This document shows positions 40,738 to 51,210 of a stretch of DNA of 64,000 bases, piece after piece (positions within the stretch are counted from its first letter, which is position 1; each line of letters begins with the position of its first letter). Location: the NCBI GenBank assembly GCA_905221605.1, contig CAJNDS010002197.1:234852-298851 (forward strand). The letters are read 5' to 3'. The translations under genes and the position numbers were made by a program. This DNA is from Symbiodinium natans. Taxonomy: Eukaryota; Sar; Dinophyceae; Suessiales; Symbiodiniaceae. The notes under the pieces are model-generated. The model was not told the origin of the DNA. It saw only the letters and a list, made by a program, of their open reading frames with translations, and ran no database searches.

Positions 40738-40992
40738 CCTAAACCCTAAACCCTAAACCCTAAACCCTAAACCTGATAAAGCACCGCCCAAGTAGCATGA
40801 ACGGCAGAAGGCGCGGGCCTGGCAAGTGCAGGGCTGAGCACAGAACACCCAAATCCAGGTTGAGGGGCCTTAGTTTGGAAGGGTGGGTTTGGGGTTTAGG
40901 GTTTAGGGTTTAGGGTTTAGGGTTTAGGGTTTAGGGTTTAGGGTTTAGGGTTTAGGGTTTAGGGTTTAGGGTTTAGGGTTTAGGGTTTAGGA
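40738..40992. repeat. CCCTAAA tract, unique island, TTTAGGG tract
   Basis: C-type 40738-40773 and G-type 40890-40992 (about 14 units). The island between has no clean frame. Confidence 0.85.
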
Positions 40993-41129
40993 GGCTAAAA
41001 CCCAGCCCCCTGGAAGCAGATCAAACCCGAAACCCCTAAACCGCCAACAGGCGGGCTGGATGTCGTCAATGACGCGCAGGGTTGCGCCTGGCATTGCAAT
41101 GAGACCCTAAAACCCGACCCCGAGATTGC

Positions 41130-41400
41130 AGGATGGGGGGTTTTGGGTTTTTGGGCTTTTGGGTTTTGGGGTTTTGGGGTTTTGGGGTTTTGGGGTTTTC
41201 GGGTTTTCGGGTTTTCGGGGTTTTCGGGTTTGGAGTTTTGGGGTTTGGGGTTTGGGGTTTGGGGGTTTGGGGGTTTGGGGGTTTTGGGGTTTTGGGGTTT
41301 TGGGGTTTTGGGGCTTTGGGGTTTTGGGGTTTTGGGTTTTTGGGTTTTAGGGCTTCGGGGTTTTTGGGGCGTCAGGGTTGTAGGGCTTTGGGTTTTTTTT
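41130..41400. repeat. TTTTGGGG variant array
   Basis: GGGGTTTT and GGGTTTTC units. Long Gly/Phe and Pro/Lys frames over it are artefacts. Confidence 0.9.
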
Positions 41401-41497
41401 AGGATTTCGGGTTTCAGGTCCTTGAGCAAAGCCAGAAACCCAAAAAGCCCTGAACCCCTAAATGACCAAATATACCCCCGCAACCCCAAAACCATTG

Positions 41498-41595
41498 ACA
41501 TGTTCCCCCCCATATACCACCAGTCCTTAATAGGGATTAACATGGGGTACCCCTAAGCCTTATTAAGGACTGTTACTTTAAGGGGAACATCCCAA
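41498..41595. mobile_element. MITE family A copy 2
   Basis: ACATGTTCCCCCCCATATAC at the left, AAGGGGAACATCCCAA at the right, inner arms CAGTCCTTAATAGGG and CCTTATTAAGGACTG. Confidence 0.85.
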
Positions 41596-41715
41596 ATTCA
41601 ACCCCTGAAGCCCCCAAAGCCCCAAACCTCCAAATGCCCCCAAGCACCCCAAAACCCCAAGTTAGGACCTTCAAAGACCCAAGAGCCGAACAAGAAGAGG
41701 CCCTGCAGCACAGAC

Positions 41716-41785
41716 ACCCTAAACCCTAAACCCTAAACCCGAAACCCAAAACCCTAAACCCTAAACCCTAAACCCTAAACCTATA
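41716..41785. repeat. CCCTAAA telomeric tract
   Basis: About nine units. Confidence 0.9.
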
Positions 41786-41814
41786 AATCCCCCGTCAGAG
41801 CTCAGTCATCCCAG

Positions 41815-41882
41815 GCAACCTCCGACAGCTCATTTTCACCGTGTATTGCGAGCGGCACCAAGGCACCTGGAGCAAATCCAGC
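41815..41882 (+). CDS. candidate exon, possible C-terminus
   Basis: Acceptor CATCCCAG. Reads NLRQLIFTVYCERHQGTWSK then SS and TGA at 41883-41885. TTTAGGG-type tract from 41898. Confidence 0.45.
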
Positions 41883-41897
41883 TGAAACCCTGCTGTG

Positions 41898-42115
41898 TAG
41901 GGTTTAGGATTTAGGGTTTAGGGTTTAGGGTTTATAGGGCTTAAAGGGTTTAAAGGGTTTAAAGGTTTCAGGGTTCAGGGTTTAGGGTTTAGGGTAGGGT
42001 TGCATGAACCCTGCTTTTCCCCATCCCCAGCTCGCACCCCCAATCAAAACCGCCAGAACCCTAAACCCTAAACCCTAAACCCTAAACCCTAAACCCTAAA
42101 CCCTAAACCCTTGAC
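41898..42115. repeat. TTTAGGG tract, gap, CCCTAAA tract
   Basis: G-type to 41995, C-type from 42058, inverted arrangement with a 60-nt spacer: a compact intron-like block. Confidence 0.85.
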
Positions 42116-42144
42116 CCTCCCAAGCCCCAAGCCCGGCGCTTGAG

Positions 42145-42189
42145 GGCGTGCGGAGCAGCTTCTTCATGAACTGGCGCCGATGTATCTCG
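42145..42189 (+). CDS. candidate micro-exon
   Basis: CGCTTGAG acceptor, GTTCCC donor. Reads GVRSSFFMNWRRCIS. Confidence 0.45.
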
Positions 42190-42927
42190 GTTCCCTTCGG
42201 GTGTGTGGAGGTTGGGTGGGGTTTAGGGTTTAGGGTTCGGGGCCTTACATCCGAGAGGGGGAATAGGGTTAAAGCTTTTTATTTAAAGTTTGTCGGGTGC
42301 AAGGTCTAGGGTGTGGGGTTCAGGGACAGGGTCTTGGGGAAGTTGGGGGGGGGGGGGGGGGCCAAGGCCCAGAAAAACTGATCTTGCGTCATTGGCTCTT
42401 CCCCGCTACCCTTCGTTTTCTTTTGAAGTTATCGAATCTTGCCAAATTGCCAAACGTTGAGGTTTGGACTTGTGCAACGGCGCCTCGGTAAAGATGCGCA
42501 GGGCACGCCCCAGATCAGGCGCGACGACCCAACCCTAAGAACCCTTGGGTTTAGTGTTTGTGGTTTCTCTCTTCTGTAAAGGAAGTTGCCCAATGCCCCT
42601 TAGTTGCGCAAGCTGTTCCGGATACAAATGTGGAACAAGTTCTGATTTCCCTCGTTGCTTGATGATAGAACAAATTGCTTGATGATAGAACCCATTATTT
42701 TGGGTATGTGGGTGCTTAAACGCATGTATAAAAACTGTGCTCTCCCAACGCGAAAGAGGTAATCCCAGTTGCCCTGAAAGAGGGTCACCAAACTTACAGC
42801 ACACCTTATAGATGGAATTATTCATGTGAGGGTTCAGGGCTTAGGGCACTACTGTTGTGTGTTTTGATTTTCCGAGCTCATAAGTTCGTTGACCTGTTTG
42901 ACGGTGAGGGTCATAAAAGCATTGCAG
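42190..42927. other. unique DNA with an unassigned minus frame
   Basis: A 96-codon minus frame (42535-42825) begins with ATG but has no recognisable motif. It contains a 21-nt tandem duplication (TTGCTTGATGATAGAAC) at 42655-42693. G-run at 42345-42360. Confidence 0.35.
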
Positions 42928-43033
42928 GATCTTTGGCGAGGATTTGCTGGTCGCCTGTCTGGCCTCGCCGACCTCCAAGTACCCTAAAGGCCTTGCTGCT
43001 AGAACTGCTCGGACCTGCTGTGCAGGAACTTAT
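42928..43033 (+). CDS. candidate exon with GTAAGT donor
   Basis: ATTGCAG acceptor; ends CTTAT before GTAAGTTG, the best donor match in the window. Reads SLARICWSPVWPRRPPSTLK then ALLLELLGPAVQEL. Not flanked closely by telomeric tracts. Confidence 0.5.
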
Positions 43034-43185
43034 GTAAGTTGAGCCACCATAACCGGGTTATATCCTAAGCAAGTGCCCCGGCTGCGGTAGCCTAATTGAC
43101 GCAGCTCCCGGCCGCCCGGTGAGTGGTATCCTGTTGCCCCTTTCGAGTTCTTGGCTCGCTAGCCCTAAACCCTTCGTAGAATATG

Positions 43186-43286
43186 TGGGCTTACGAAAAT
43201 AGGGGACCCCTACAGGAAGGCCCCAAAGAGTAGGACTCCCTTATAAAGCGGACCTCAAGGTACCCTTTACTTCGGACAACCCCATA
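43186..43286. mobile_element. MITE family B copy 4
   Basis: GGGCTTACGAAAATAGGGGA at the left, TACTTCGGACAACCCC at the right, core AGTAGGACTCCCTTATAAAG. Confidence 0.75.
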
Positions 43287-43328
43287 TGGCTCCTGGGCTA
43301 CCAACTGCTTAGCAAGAACCCAAAGCTT

Positions 43329-43436
43329 GCCCTAAACCCTAAACCCTAAACCCTAAACCCTAAGCCCTAAGCCCTAAACCCTAAACCCCAAACCCTATAC
43401 CCTATACCCTATACCCTATACCCTATACCCAAAACC
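43329..43436. repeat. CCCTAAA tract with CCCTATA block
   Basis: Eight CCCTAAA-type units then six CCCTATA units. Confidence 0.95.
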
Positions 43437-43449
43437 GTGCTTGCCGCAG

Positions 43450-43493
43450 GAAGAGCGTGCGAGTCCAGATCGAAGAGCTTGACAAGCACCTCC
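43450..43493 (+). CDS. candidate coiled-coil exon
   Basis: TTGCCGCAG acceptor, GTTTAG donor. Reads KSVRVQIEELDKHL, heptad-like. Standard flanks. Confidence 0.5.
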
Positions 43494-43510
43494 GTTTAGG
43501 GTTTAGGGTT

Positions 43511-44015
43511 TCGGCGGGGATGAGGAGGAGCAGGGGATGAACTGCGCTTAAGGTTGTTTCGGGTGCCTTGAGCGCCCCTCAGACCCCTAAGCTCTGCATG
43601 AAGTTTCCTGGCTGTGTTTACAGGTGGTTTTGTAAGTAGGGGTAGCTGCACTCAGCTTATACTGAGGCGAAATGTCATCTTTCTTACATCTACCCACACG
43701 GACTTTCTACTTAGGGAAAATAGAAGCGTACTTATATCTACCCATGAGCTTCACTTGCCATGCTGGCACTCCATGAGCCTTCAATTCACATGCCGGCATT
43801 GGCGGACACACAAAGGGGTCTTGGCTGCAGGATGAGTTAGCCCTTCGCCCTCGACCTACAGCGTAAACCCTGAAAGCCACTCGGTTTAAGGTTTGGGGAA
43901 TGGGAGTGCAAGGTTCAGGGACCCTGTTACAAACCAAACTGTCCTGAAAATGCGCGTCAAAAAGAAGGCCCCGCAAAAAGCTTCTTTCGGCGGAGCTACC
44001 ACGCAAGTTTAACTC
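43511..44015. other. unique DNA, no gene assigned
   Basis: Overlapping frames of 73 codons (+) and 99 codons (-) without splice support. Confidence 0.3.
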
Positions 44016-44018
44016 ACC

Positions 44019-44100
44019 CTGAACCCTAAACCCTAAACCCTAAACCCTAAACCCTAAACCCTAAACCCTAAACCCTAAGCCCTAAGCCCTAAACCCTAAG
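44019..44100. repeat. CCCTAAA telomeric tract
   Basis: About twelve units. Confidence 0.95.
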
Positions 44101-44159
44101 TTGCACATCAATAGTTAGGAGCAGGTTAGTGTTTTTTGTATCTCCTTGCTTCGAGGCAG

Positions 44160-44216
44160 CTCACGCAGCTGAAGGGCGAGTTCTCCTCACGCCACCAAGA
44201 GCTGAAGGACCCCTAG
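44160..44216 (+). CDS. candidate coiled-coil exon
   Basis: Acceptor TTCGAGGCAG. Reads LTQLKGEFSSRHQELKDP with TAG at 44214-44216; a GA donor at GACCCC would end it earlier. CCCTAAA tracts on both sides (right 44216-44265). Confidence 0.45.
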   Translation, partial: LTQLKGEFSSRHQELKDP

Positions 44217-44289
44217 AAACCCTAAACCCTAAACCCTAAACCCTAAACCCTAAACCCTAAACCGAGCTTAGGATTCCAAGGGTTTAGGG

Positions 44290-45125
44290 TTCAGGGTTTA
44301 GGGTTAGGGATGTTTAGGGTTAGGGCAAACACCAGTTTAGGATTCATAGGGTTTCGGCTTTCGGCTTTCGGAAACCGCCGATTTGCTTTGGATTTACCTT
44401 GGGACATTTTTTACAAACCTTTCAGCAGCCTCATCGTTCTAGCCAGAGAACTTACGCTGCAGGGCTCAAAAGCTGTAAGTAGGCTTGGGGCTTGGGGGTC
44501 ATGATTGCGGTTTGGCGTCCAGGGTGAGGGGGTGTACTGTAGAGTTGCCAAGGTTTAGGGTTTAGGGTTTGGGGATTGGGGTTGTGCCCCACACTTGTTT
44601 TACGTTGTTCAAGAGGACTTCGGGTTTTAAAGGTTGGCTATTGTGAGTCTGAAGTCTCGCATTCTTTCATGGCGTATCGCCAAGAAGGCATTGCCTCAAC
44701 GCCAGCTTCAATAGGGCCATAGGTAGAGGTTCATGGAACCAGAGATGTGCATTAGGTTGGCCTTGGGATATTTTCCTTATTTGGGCTTATAACGTACCCC
44801 ATATACTGATACTCTCCAAAAGGGATCAAAGGCCCATAGGTACCAGGCCAGCGGAGCCCAGCGTTCAACAACCAAACGTTAAAGGCGATCGAAACCCATA
44901 CAATCCTCTGTTGACTTAGCTTGCTAGTTCTCAATAGGGAGTTAGGTCTTCTCTGTCCCCCTACGAAGAACCAGCAAGTTCGCCGATAGCTGAGCTGGAA
45001 ACTGCTTGGTTTAGGGTTTAGGGTTTACGTAGACTCCTTACCCTCTGCAGGATGGCTTGAAAGCAATCGCAGCTGAGCTGAATTGGCACCTAACCCCTAC
45101 ACCCAAAACCAAAAACCCCCAGACC
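44290..45125. other. unique DNA, no gene assigned
   Basis: Includes a 60-codon minus frame (44752-44934) overlapping a possible decayed MITE with TTTCCTTATTTGGGCTTATA. Confidence 0.3.
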
Positions 45126-45127
45126 CA

Positions 45128-45210
45128 ACGAACCCTAAACCCTAAACCCTAAACCCTAAACCCTAAACCCTAAACGCTAAACGCTAAACGCTAAACGCTG
45201 AAAGCTAAAC
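45128..45210. repeat. CCCTAAA then AACGCTA block
   Basis: Six CCCTAAA units then four AAACGCT units. Confidence 0.9.
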
Positions 45211-46755
45211 GCCCAAACCCGAACCCACGGCGGAAGCCGGTCAAGTCGTGTTCGCAATTAGTGCTTGGGAGGCTTTGGTTGTTGTGGGCTCCGGTGTCTT
45301 GTATGTGTCATGTCGGGTTGGCGGTCTATATCATAGGGCGTGGGGTCTGGAGGTTAGGTTTAGGGGTCTGTCAAGGTTTGAAGTTTAGACGTTAGAGGCT
45401 ATAGGGCTGAGTTTTTGAAGTAAGAGCTATATTCTACCATATTGAAGAATCTAAACGCGTCCATCAGCACCGAGCTATTTCCGAGTCAGGTCGCGAAAAG
45501 TTTCATATAAGACCCGACCTAACCCAGACAATCCTCGTTCCTCCCGAGGAAGGACGATACCTGGCCGGCCCAGAAATCTGCGTTTCGGGGAACGGGGGAC
45601 TATCGAATCGGGGGGCGGGTAGACTCGAAAGAGACGCGATGCTCCGTGATCGGGGCGGTGGGGGGTAAGGGAGCAGGGGATGCTGCCAGGGTCTTAGGGT
45701 CTAGGGTTTCGTGCCGCTTGACCTGATGACCTCCGTCCCACATGCTCCTTGAGTGCCCTGGAACCTAAACCCCGAACGAACAAGCCCAAGAAACCACGAA
45801 GGCCCCCAAACCTAACCCTAAACCCTGTTGCCCAGTGTGACCCGGCGGACAAGTTCGTCGTGGAGGCCCGCGTTCCGGTTTTGGGTATGGGGGGGTGGGG
45901 GTTTGAGGGGTTTCGCTTAGAGTCCCTAAGCCCTAAAGCCCCTAAAGTCCTTAAACCCTAAGGGCATAAGGCTTTGGTCGCAGAAGCTGGGCGGGGAGTT
46001 CAAGATGCACTTGCTTTCTCTTTGCAAGAAGTTTGCGGATGTCTCAGCTCAACTAGGGTGGTGCTGCTTTGAGTACTGAATGCAACGGCATCTCAGCCGG
46101 AAAGGTGACATGTGCCTCAACTCCAAACCCTAGATTCGAAACCCTGGGAACTTCGTTCATTCCAGGAACTCAACTTGCCTGCAGCCTGCCGAAACCCTGG
46201 ACACGGTAAACCCACAACCCGAGACCATCTCCCCGCCCATTGAGCCCCCTACTCCTGGGGTCCCATCCTGACATTTTCATTGAACTTGGGACAACTTGGG
46301 ACGTTCCGGACACCCTTGTGGGACCCCTTAAAACCCTGAACCCCCCTGAAACCTCTGGGACCCCCTTTTTCCTTGACATTTTTTCTATGTACCCATGGCT
46401 TGAGACCCTTAACGCCCCTGAATGGCATTCCCTGACCACAGCCCTGGTCCTTTGAGACGGTCTGAAGAAACAGCCTACGTGCACCCTGCAACACCTCACC
46501 AGCCCTCCATGCCCCTTTGGAATGCCAAGATCGTGGTGTCATTGCTGCCATGAAAAGCGGTGCCTCATTAGTACTGGAATCGCCGCTTTTTCCTGAGTCT
46601 GACGGAGGAAGTTTTTGGCGCGCATGCGCATATTGCCGAGTCAGGATAGGATACTGTCTATATACTTCCAACAACAAGGGATTCTGGGAGCGTGGGGTGG
46701 TACCGGACACATAGTGGTGTAAAAGGAGGCCCTGCCAATCGCCGGCCCAGGCCAG
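45211..46755. other. unique DNA with overlapping frames
   Basis: Largest stretch without telomeric tracts. A 153-codon minus frame (46249-46710), a 109-codon minus frame (46170-46499) and 65-71 codon plus frames overlap. None shows a motif or splice borders, so coding status is open. Confidence 0.35.
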
Positions 46756-46759
46756 TCGT

Positions 46760-46968
46760 AAACCCTAAACCCCAAACCCTAAGCCCCAAACCCCAAACCC
46801 CAAACCCCAAACCCTAAACCCCAAACCCTAAACCCCTAAACCCCTAAACCCTGAACCCCTAAGCCCCTAAACCCTAAACCCTAAACCCCAAACCCTAAAC
46901 CCTAAACCCCTACACCCCAAACCCTAAACCCTAAACCTCTAGGCCCCTAAACCCTAAACCCTAAAGGC
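46760..46968. repeat. long CCCTAAA/CCCCAAA tract
   Basis: About 28 units, left flank of the next exon. Confidence 0.95.
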
Positions 46969-46984
46969 CTGAAGGCTCTCGCAG

Positions 46985-47054
46985 CTTCGCAAGGTGCCCC
47001 CTGAGTTCGAGCGCGCGCGGCAGCAGATCGACGACCTGGTGCGACAGAAGCCCT
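46985..47054 (+). CDS. candidate exon, first of a phase-compatible series
   Basis: CTCTCGCAG acceptor. Reads LRKVPPEFERARQQIDDLVR then QKPC. Ends at a GT donor (GTGCAG), or two nt later at a GC donor in phase 0. Taking the GC donor, it joins the next exons (48028, 48905, 49995, 51057) in one frame. Confidence 0.6.
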
Positions 47055-47060
47055 GTGCAG

Positions 47061-47123
47061 TTTAGGGTTTAGGGTTTAGGGTTTAGGGTTTAGGGTTTAG
47101 GGTTTAGGGTTTAGGGTTTAGGG
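47061..47123. repeat. TTTAGGG tract, MITE A inserted at its end
   Basis: About nine units running directly into MITE A copy 3. Confidence 0.95.
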
Positions 47124-47229
47124 TTGGGATGTTCCCCCTTATACTAACAGGTAACACTGTACAGGGATTGTAATGGCGGGCACTGTAATCCCGATGAAGG
47201 ACTGTCAGTAGAAGGGGGAACATCCCAAC
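47124..47229. mobile_element. MITE family A copy 3
   Basis: Perfect inverted ends TTGGGATGTTCCCCCTT and AAGGGGGAACATCCCAA. Inner arms ACTAACAG and CTGTCAGT. Confidence 0.9.
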
Positions 47230-47694
47230 TCATGTGGCTCTAAGGGCCTATATGGTTTAGGGTTAGGGCTTATTGGGTTTGGGGTTTCTACAGGGGTTAG
47301 GGTTAGGGCTTGTGGGGTTTAGGGTTTTTTGGGTTTTTTTCGGGTTTCTAGGGGCCCGGTGGTCTTCTCTTGCCTAACGTTGGCTCTGGCTCGTTTTCCT
47401 TGGGAACGTTGGCGACCCCCCGCCCATACAAAACCTCTTGGCAGTCGGTTTGCTAAACCACAGTTCATAATAGCCACAATTCATATTGTGATACCAAAAA
47501 AACTATACTGAATGAATATAGAAATTTTTGTGTTTGGTTTGAGAAACCACAGCATATGTTGCACATGAAATTTACATTTATTCAACAAAGTAATGCTCTT
47601 TTTTAAGTTGCAGAAAAGTAATTCAATAAACAAAAATATGAAATAAGTTTTCTGTGTTTGTAATTTCCTTTTTTATGTATTGTTTTCATCATAG
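47230..47694. other. G-rich then AT-rich unique DNA
   Basis: 47460-47690 is the most AT-rich stretch of this part and ends in a pyrimidine tract plus TCATCATAG, suitable as an intron 3-prime end. Confidence 0.4.
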
Positions 47695-47855
47695 AAGACG
47701 AAGACAAAGACGAAGACAAAGCCCAAGACGAAGTCGAAGACGAAAGCGCGGCAGCGGCAGCGGCAACTAGCCATGCCCACTTAGTTCACGAGACTGTCGT
47801 GGAATCAGTAATGGCCCGTCATCCTTCCGAACCTATCAGACTATGCGAATCCTAA
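47695..47855 (+). CDS. candidate terminal exon, acidic Asp/Glu repeat
   Basis: After TTTTCATCATAG one frame, AA|GAC GAA GAC..., reads DEDKDEDKAQDEVEDESAAA and continues AATSHAHLVHETVVES to TAA at 47853-47855. The competing frame (KTKTKTKTKPKTKSKTK) ends sooner. The 6-nt GAAGAC repeat makes either possible; the longer acidic frame is preferred. Confidence 0.4.
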
Positions 47856-47934
47856 ACAATGGGTTTAGGGTTTTAGCAACCCTAGACCTTGAACCCTAGA
47901 CTGCAAGCTATCCCTGAAGCACCCGGTTTCCCCC

Positions 47935-48012
47935 CTAAACCCTAAACCGTAAGCCCTAAACCCTAAACCCTAAACCCTAAACCCTCAACCCTCAACCCTA
48001 AACCCTAAACCC
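47935..48012. repeat. CCCTAAA/CCCTCAA tract
   Basis: About ten units. Confidence 0.9.
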
Positions 48013-48027
48013 TCTGCGCTCTCCAAG

Positions 48028-48097
48028 GAAGGACACCGTGGTCCAGCAGTTCAAGCTGGTCCTGGCGAACTTCAAGGCAGAGACTCGGCTCCTGACG
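48028..48097 (+). CDS. candidate exon, helical, GTAAGC donor
   Basis: CTCTCCAAG acceptor, strong GTAAGC donor. Reads KDTVVQQFKLVLANFKAETR then LLT. The spacing QFK-x2-L-x2-F-x-AE is compatible with the C-terminal FH2 helices (family knowledge, weak). Ends in phase 0, matching the next exon. Confidence 0.6.
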
Positions 48098-48127
48098 GTA
48101 AGCTTAGCAGAGGGGATTCAGGGTTTA

Positions 48128-48172
48128 GGCCTAAACCCTAAACCCTAAACCCTAAACCCTAAACCCTAAACC
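48128..48172. repeat. CCCTAAA telomeric tract
   Basis: Six units, here on the right of an exon. Confidence 0.9.
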
Positions 48173-48765
48173 TCAAGGGTCTCATTCGCCAGTGGTTCTT
48201 TGTGACGTCGGCATGTCGCAGAGTCCTTTCAGGTCCATGGAGGGGCTTCCCAAGAAAGGCGGGGTTTGGGGTTTAGGCCTGTGGGTTTCTTATGGTATTT
48301 TGGGTGATTTGTAAGCACTATGTGTATGTTCGCAGTTCAAGGGATCATCCTGGCAAGTGCATAGGCTCCAACGTTCGTGGACGACAGATGTGGGTATATC
48401 CTCCAATAGGGGTCCCCTTAATATACCCGCCCAATTTCGTATAATCCTTATGACAGGAACCTCGCAAAGGGGTACTCCTAGATCCGACAAGCCACCATGT
48501 CTGCGGGGCTTCGGAAGCATGACGGGTTAGTTAGCATTGACGCCCGGTCAGCATCCACTTCAGATTGGTACTTACAACCCAAACATTCTCAACCCTTAGC
48601 CGTAAGCCCCAACATCTATATATCAACTCACTCCCCTCAGCACTCCAGACTCCAGGCAAAGAAACCCCAAAAACACTCAACCTAAAATCCCTAGGCCCTA
48701 CTACCCTACACCCTAAATCGCTTAAAACCTAAACCCCTAAGCTCTAACACCCTAAAGCTAAAACC
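48173..48765. other. unique DNA, no gene assigned
   Basis: No supported exon. Small frames at 48290-48685 overlap on both strands. Confidence 0.3.
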
Positions 48766-48769
48766 TTAA

Positions 48770-48890
48770 AACCCTAAACCCTCAACCCTCAACCCTCAAC
48801 CCTCAACCCTAAACCCTAAACCCTGAGCCCTAAGCCCTAAACCCTAAACCCTAGACCCTAAACCCCTAAACCCTAAACCCCTAAGCCCTG
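48770..48890. repeat. CCCTCAA/CCCTAAA tract
   Basis: About 16 units. Confidence 0.9.
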
Positions 48891-48904
48891 ATGACCGATC
48901 CAAG

Positions 48905-48943
48905 GAGACCTACCGCGGGGATCCGGTCACGGTGGATGGCCAG
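48905..48943 (+). CDS. candidate micro-exon
   Basis: ATCCAAG acceptor, GTCAAG donor. Phase-0 39 nt: ETYRGDPVTVDGQ. Fits between the exons at 48028 and 49995 without a frame shift. Confidence 0.55.
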
Positions 48944-48989
48944 GTCAAGGCACCCCGCGGATGCTGAAGCTCTTTGGCCTTCGGGGGTT

Positions 48990-49042
48990 GGGTTTTGGGT
49001 TTTGGGTTTAGGGTTTAGGGTTTAGGGTTTAGGGTTTAGGGT

Positions 49043-49074
<32 letters not shown>

Positions 49075-49090
49075 GGTTTAGGGTTTAGGG
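48990..49090. repeat. TTTAGGG tract with GGGTTGA block
   Basis: Five GGGTTGA units are embedded. Confidence 0.9.
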
Positions 49091-49848
49091 ACCCTAAACC
49101 CCAAACCCTCAACTTTAAACTCCGTGGTCAGGGTTTAGAGTTCGGGGTCTAAGGGTTCATATCACAGAATTCTTACTGTTGCAATTTTTGCGGCATCCTC
49201 GAGGAGGTTTGGGGCTTCGCGGCTTCAGGGACATGAGGTTTAGAGTCTAGGGTTTAGGGCGTTAGCGTCTCATAGTATTGGGTTTGTGTGGCGTGTCCCC
49301 GTAGCTTCCGTCTTGCTGGGTTTGGAGATCAACTTCTACCCTGACCACCTTCATGGTACGAGGCTTGGGTTTAGAGGGTTCCGGGCTCATAGGGCGTCTA
49401 GTTCTTACAGCAGGTTGCTACAATACTAACCCCAAGAATGTATGTAGTTTAATAATCAAGTTGTTGAAGGACATATGACAGTATGAGAGTTCATATGATA
49501 TCAAACATATTTTCATTTTGCACCATGCGGCCCGTAGCCCCGGCGCCAGCGTTCTGAATGCCAGGATCATTGGAGTCATACTCGGATCTCGAAGGATCTG
49601 CCCCTAAGTGGTTTCCCCTAGCATGCTCCTAATATGGGCCCTCATATTCCCTAGAGGATCTTTAAAAAGGTTCCCCAGATGCAAGGGTACAACCCTAGGG
49701 GCCCGAGGCAGAATCCCATGACAGGACGGAAATCCAAAGGAGGAGATGACCAGCGAGGTTTGGTGCAAGATTTGGGACGACTTCTTCGCCAGGGGCTCGG
49801 CTCGCGGGCCTATGGGCCACGGAATTGTGGAGGGCGGGGGGGGGGGGA
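49091..49848. other. unique DNA, no gene assigned
   Basis: No supported exon; G-run near 49835. Confidence 0.3.
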
Positions 49849-49849
49849 T

Positions 49850-49970
49850 TCCCTAAACCCGAAACCCGATTCCCTAAACCCTAAACCCTAAACCCTAAAC
49901 CCTAAACCCCAAACCCCAAACCCCAAACCCCAAACCCCAAACCCCAAACCCCAAACCCCAAACCCAACCT
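49850..49970. repeat. CCCTAAA then CCCCAAA block
   Basis: Five CCCTAAA then nine CCCCAAA units: block homogenisation. Confidence 0.95.
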
Positions 49971-49994
49971 TCAGCAAGCCTTACGGCCGCGAAG

Positions 49995-50070
49995 GTCCCG
50001 GGAGAGCGTGCCATGAGCTTCGACGAGAAGAGACAGAAGGAGCTGATTGAGCCACACTTCTGCAAGGACC
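49995..50070 (+). CDS. candidate exon, charged helix
   Basis: GCCGCGAAG acceptor, GTTTTT donor. Phase-0 start: VPGERAMSFDEKRQKELIEP then HFCKD. One nt remains at the end, which the next exon completes. Confidence 0.6.
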
Positions 50071-50108
50071 GTTTTTTGGGGTGTAGGGAAGCAGATCACT
50101 GCAAGCAG

Positions 50109-50182
50109 AAGGGTTTAGGGTTTAGGGTTTAGGGTTTAGGGTTTAGGGTTTAGGGTTTAGGGTTTAGGGTTTAGGGTTTGGG
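50109..50182. repeat. TTTAGGG tract
   Basis: About ten units. Confidence 0.95.
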
Positions 50183-50929
50183 GTTCCTGTATAATCCCCT
50201 TAAAACCGAAAGGGTATCCTAGGTTACTCCCGGGTCTAGATGAGTGCGTCGGAAGAATTTCTGATAACATTACCTGGTGATCCCTTTGTGCTTATACAAA
50301 AATCCCCCCCCCCCCCCCCCAGAACCCTATTCTATTTATTCAGGCCCCTATATTAGGCCCGGTTTCGGGCTCTCTGTTGGGGCCTCCGGGGATTTCTGGG
50401 CTTTCGGGGTTAAGGCGCAGGGGTCTGTCAGGGTAAAGGGGATTTAGGGCCTTCGGGGGTTCTTCTCACCCCCAAAACACTCCAAGCGATAAGCGCGGCA
50501 AGTCCCTGTCCTTAAGCCCCTAGCGCCACGGGCGCCACACCACCCCTGTCCTCATACGAAAAGCTCAGCATCCTAAGGAGCGTAAATCCCAAACCCTAAG
50601 CCCCGAGACTGAAACCCCAAGTCCTCACCATCTAAGTCTTGCTCACCCGGGAAAGTCTTGGATTAGGCCAAACGCTACGACCCTACTTCCACGTAGCCGT
50701 CTAAACCAAAGCAACCCTACAAACCACAGAAACCACAGAAACCCCACGAGCCCGATAAACTCTACACGCCCGACCAAGCCCTAGAACCCCTGCAAAACCC
50801 TAAACCCTAAACCCTCAAGCCTAAACCCTAAAGTCTGATAAGGATCACATGGCCCGAGAAACCCTGTCCCTTTAAACCGACAAACCCTGCAAACCTAGAG
50901 GTTTTACGTGGACCCTGGAAACCCTGGCG
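50183..50929. other. unique DNA, no gene assigned
   Basis: C-run at 50306-50321. Scattered degenerate CCCTAAA words after 50760. Confidence 0.35.
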
Positions 50930-51015
50930 CCTAAACCCTCCACCCTACACCCTACACCCTAAACCCTCAACCCTAAACCCCAAACCCTAAACCCCAAACC
51001 CTAAACCCTAAACCC
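50930..51015. repeat. CCCTAAA/CCCCAAA tract
   Basis: About eleven units. Confidence 0.9.
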
Positions 51016-51056
51016 CACACACTGGGAACCCCAGAAAAGCCTGGGAACCGCGCGAG

Positions 51057-51122
51057 CCTCGGAACTTGGGGACCAGGACACGCCCGTCACCGTGGAGAGC
51101 TTGTCAATCCTCTGGGGCAGCG
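51057..51122 (+). CDS. candidate exon, last of the series
   Basis: CGCGCGAG acceptor, GTGTCC donor. With the nucleotide carried from 50070 it reads P then SELGDQDTPVTVESLSILWG and SG. The phase match to the preceding exon supports both. Confidence 0.55.
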
Positions 51123-51136
51123 GTGTCCGAAATTCA

Positions 51137-51210
51137 TGGGGTTTAGGGTTTAGGGTGTTATAGGGTTTAGGGTTTAGGGTTTAGGGTTTAGGGTTTAGGG
51201 TTTCAGGGCT
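51137..51210. repeat. TTTAGGG tract
   Basis: About nine units. Confidence 0.9.

Noticed and set aside
40995-41556. 182-residue Pro/Lys/Thr minus-strand protein
   Set aside because: Most of it translates CCCCAAAA-type telomeric variant repeats.
46170-46710. Minus-strand gene of 109-153 codons
   Set aside because: Overlapping open frames on both strands, no motif, no splice borders; left as unassigned.
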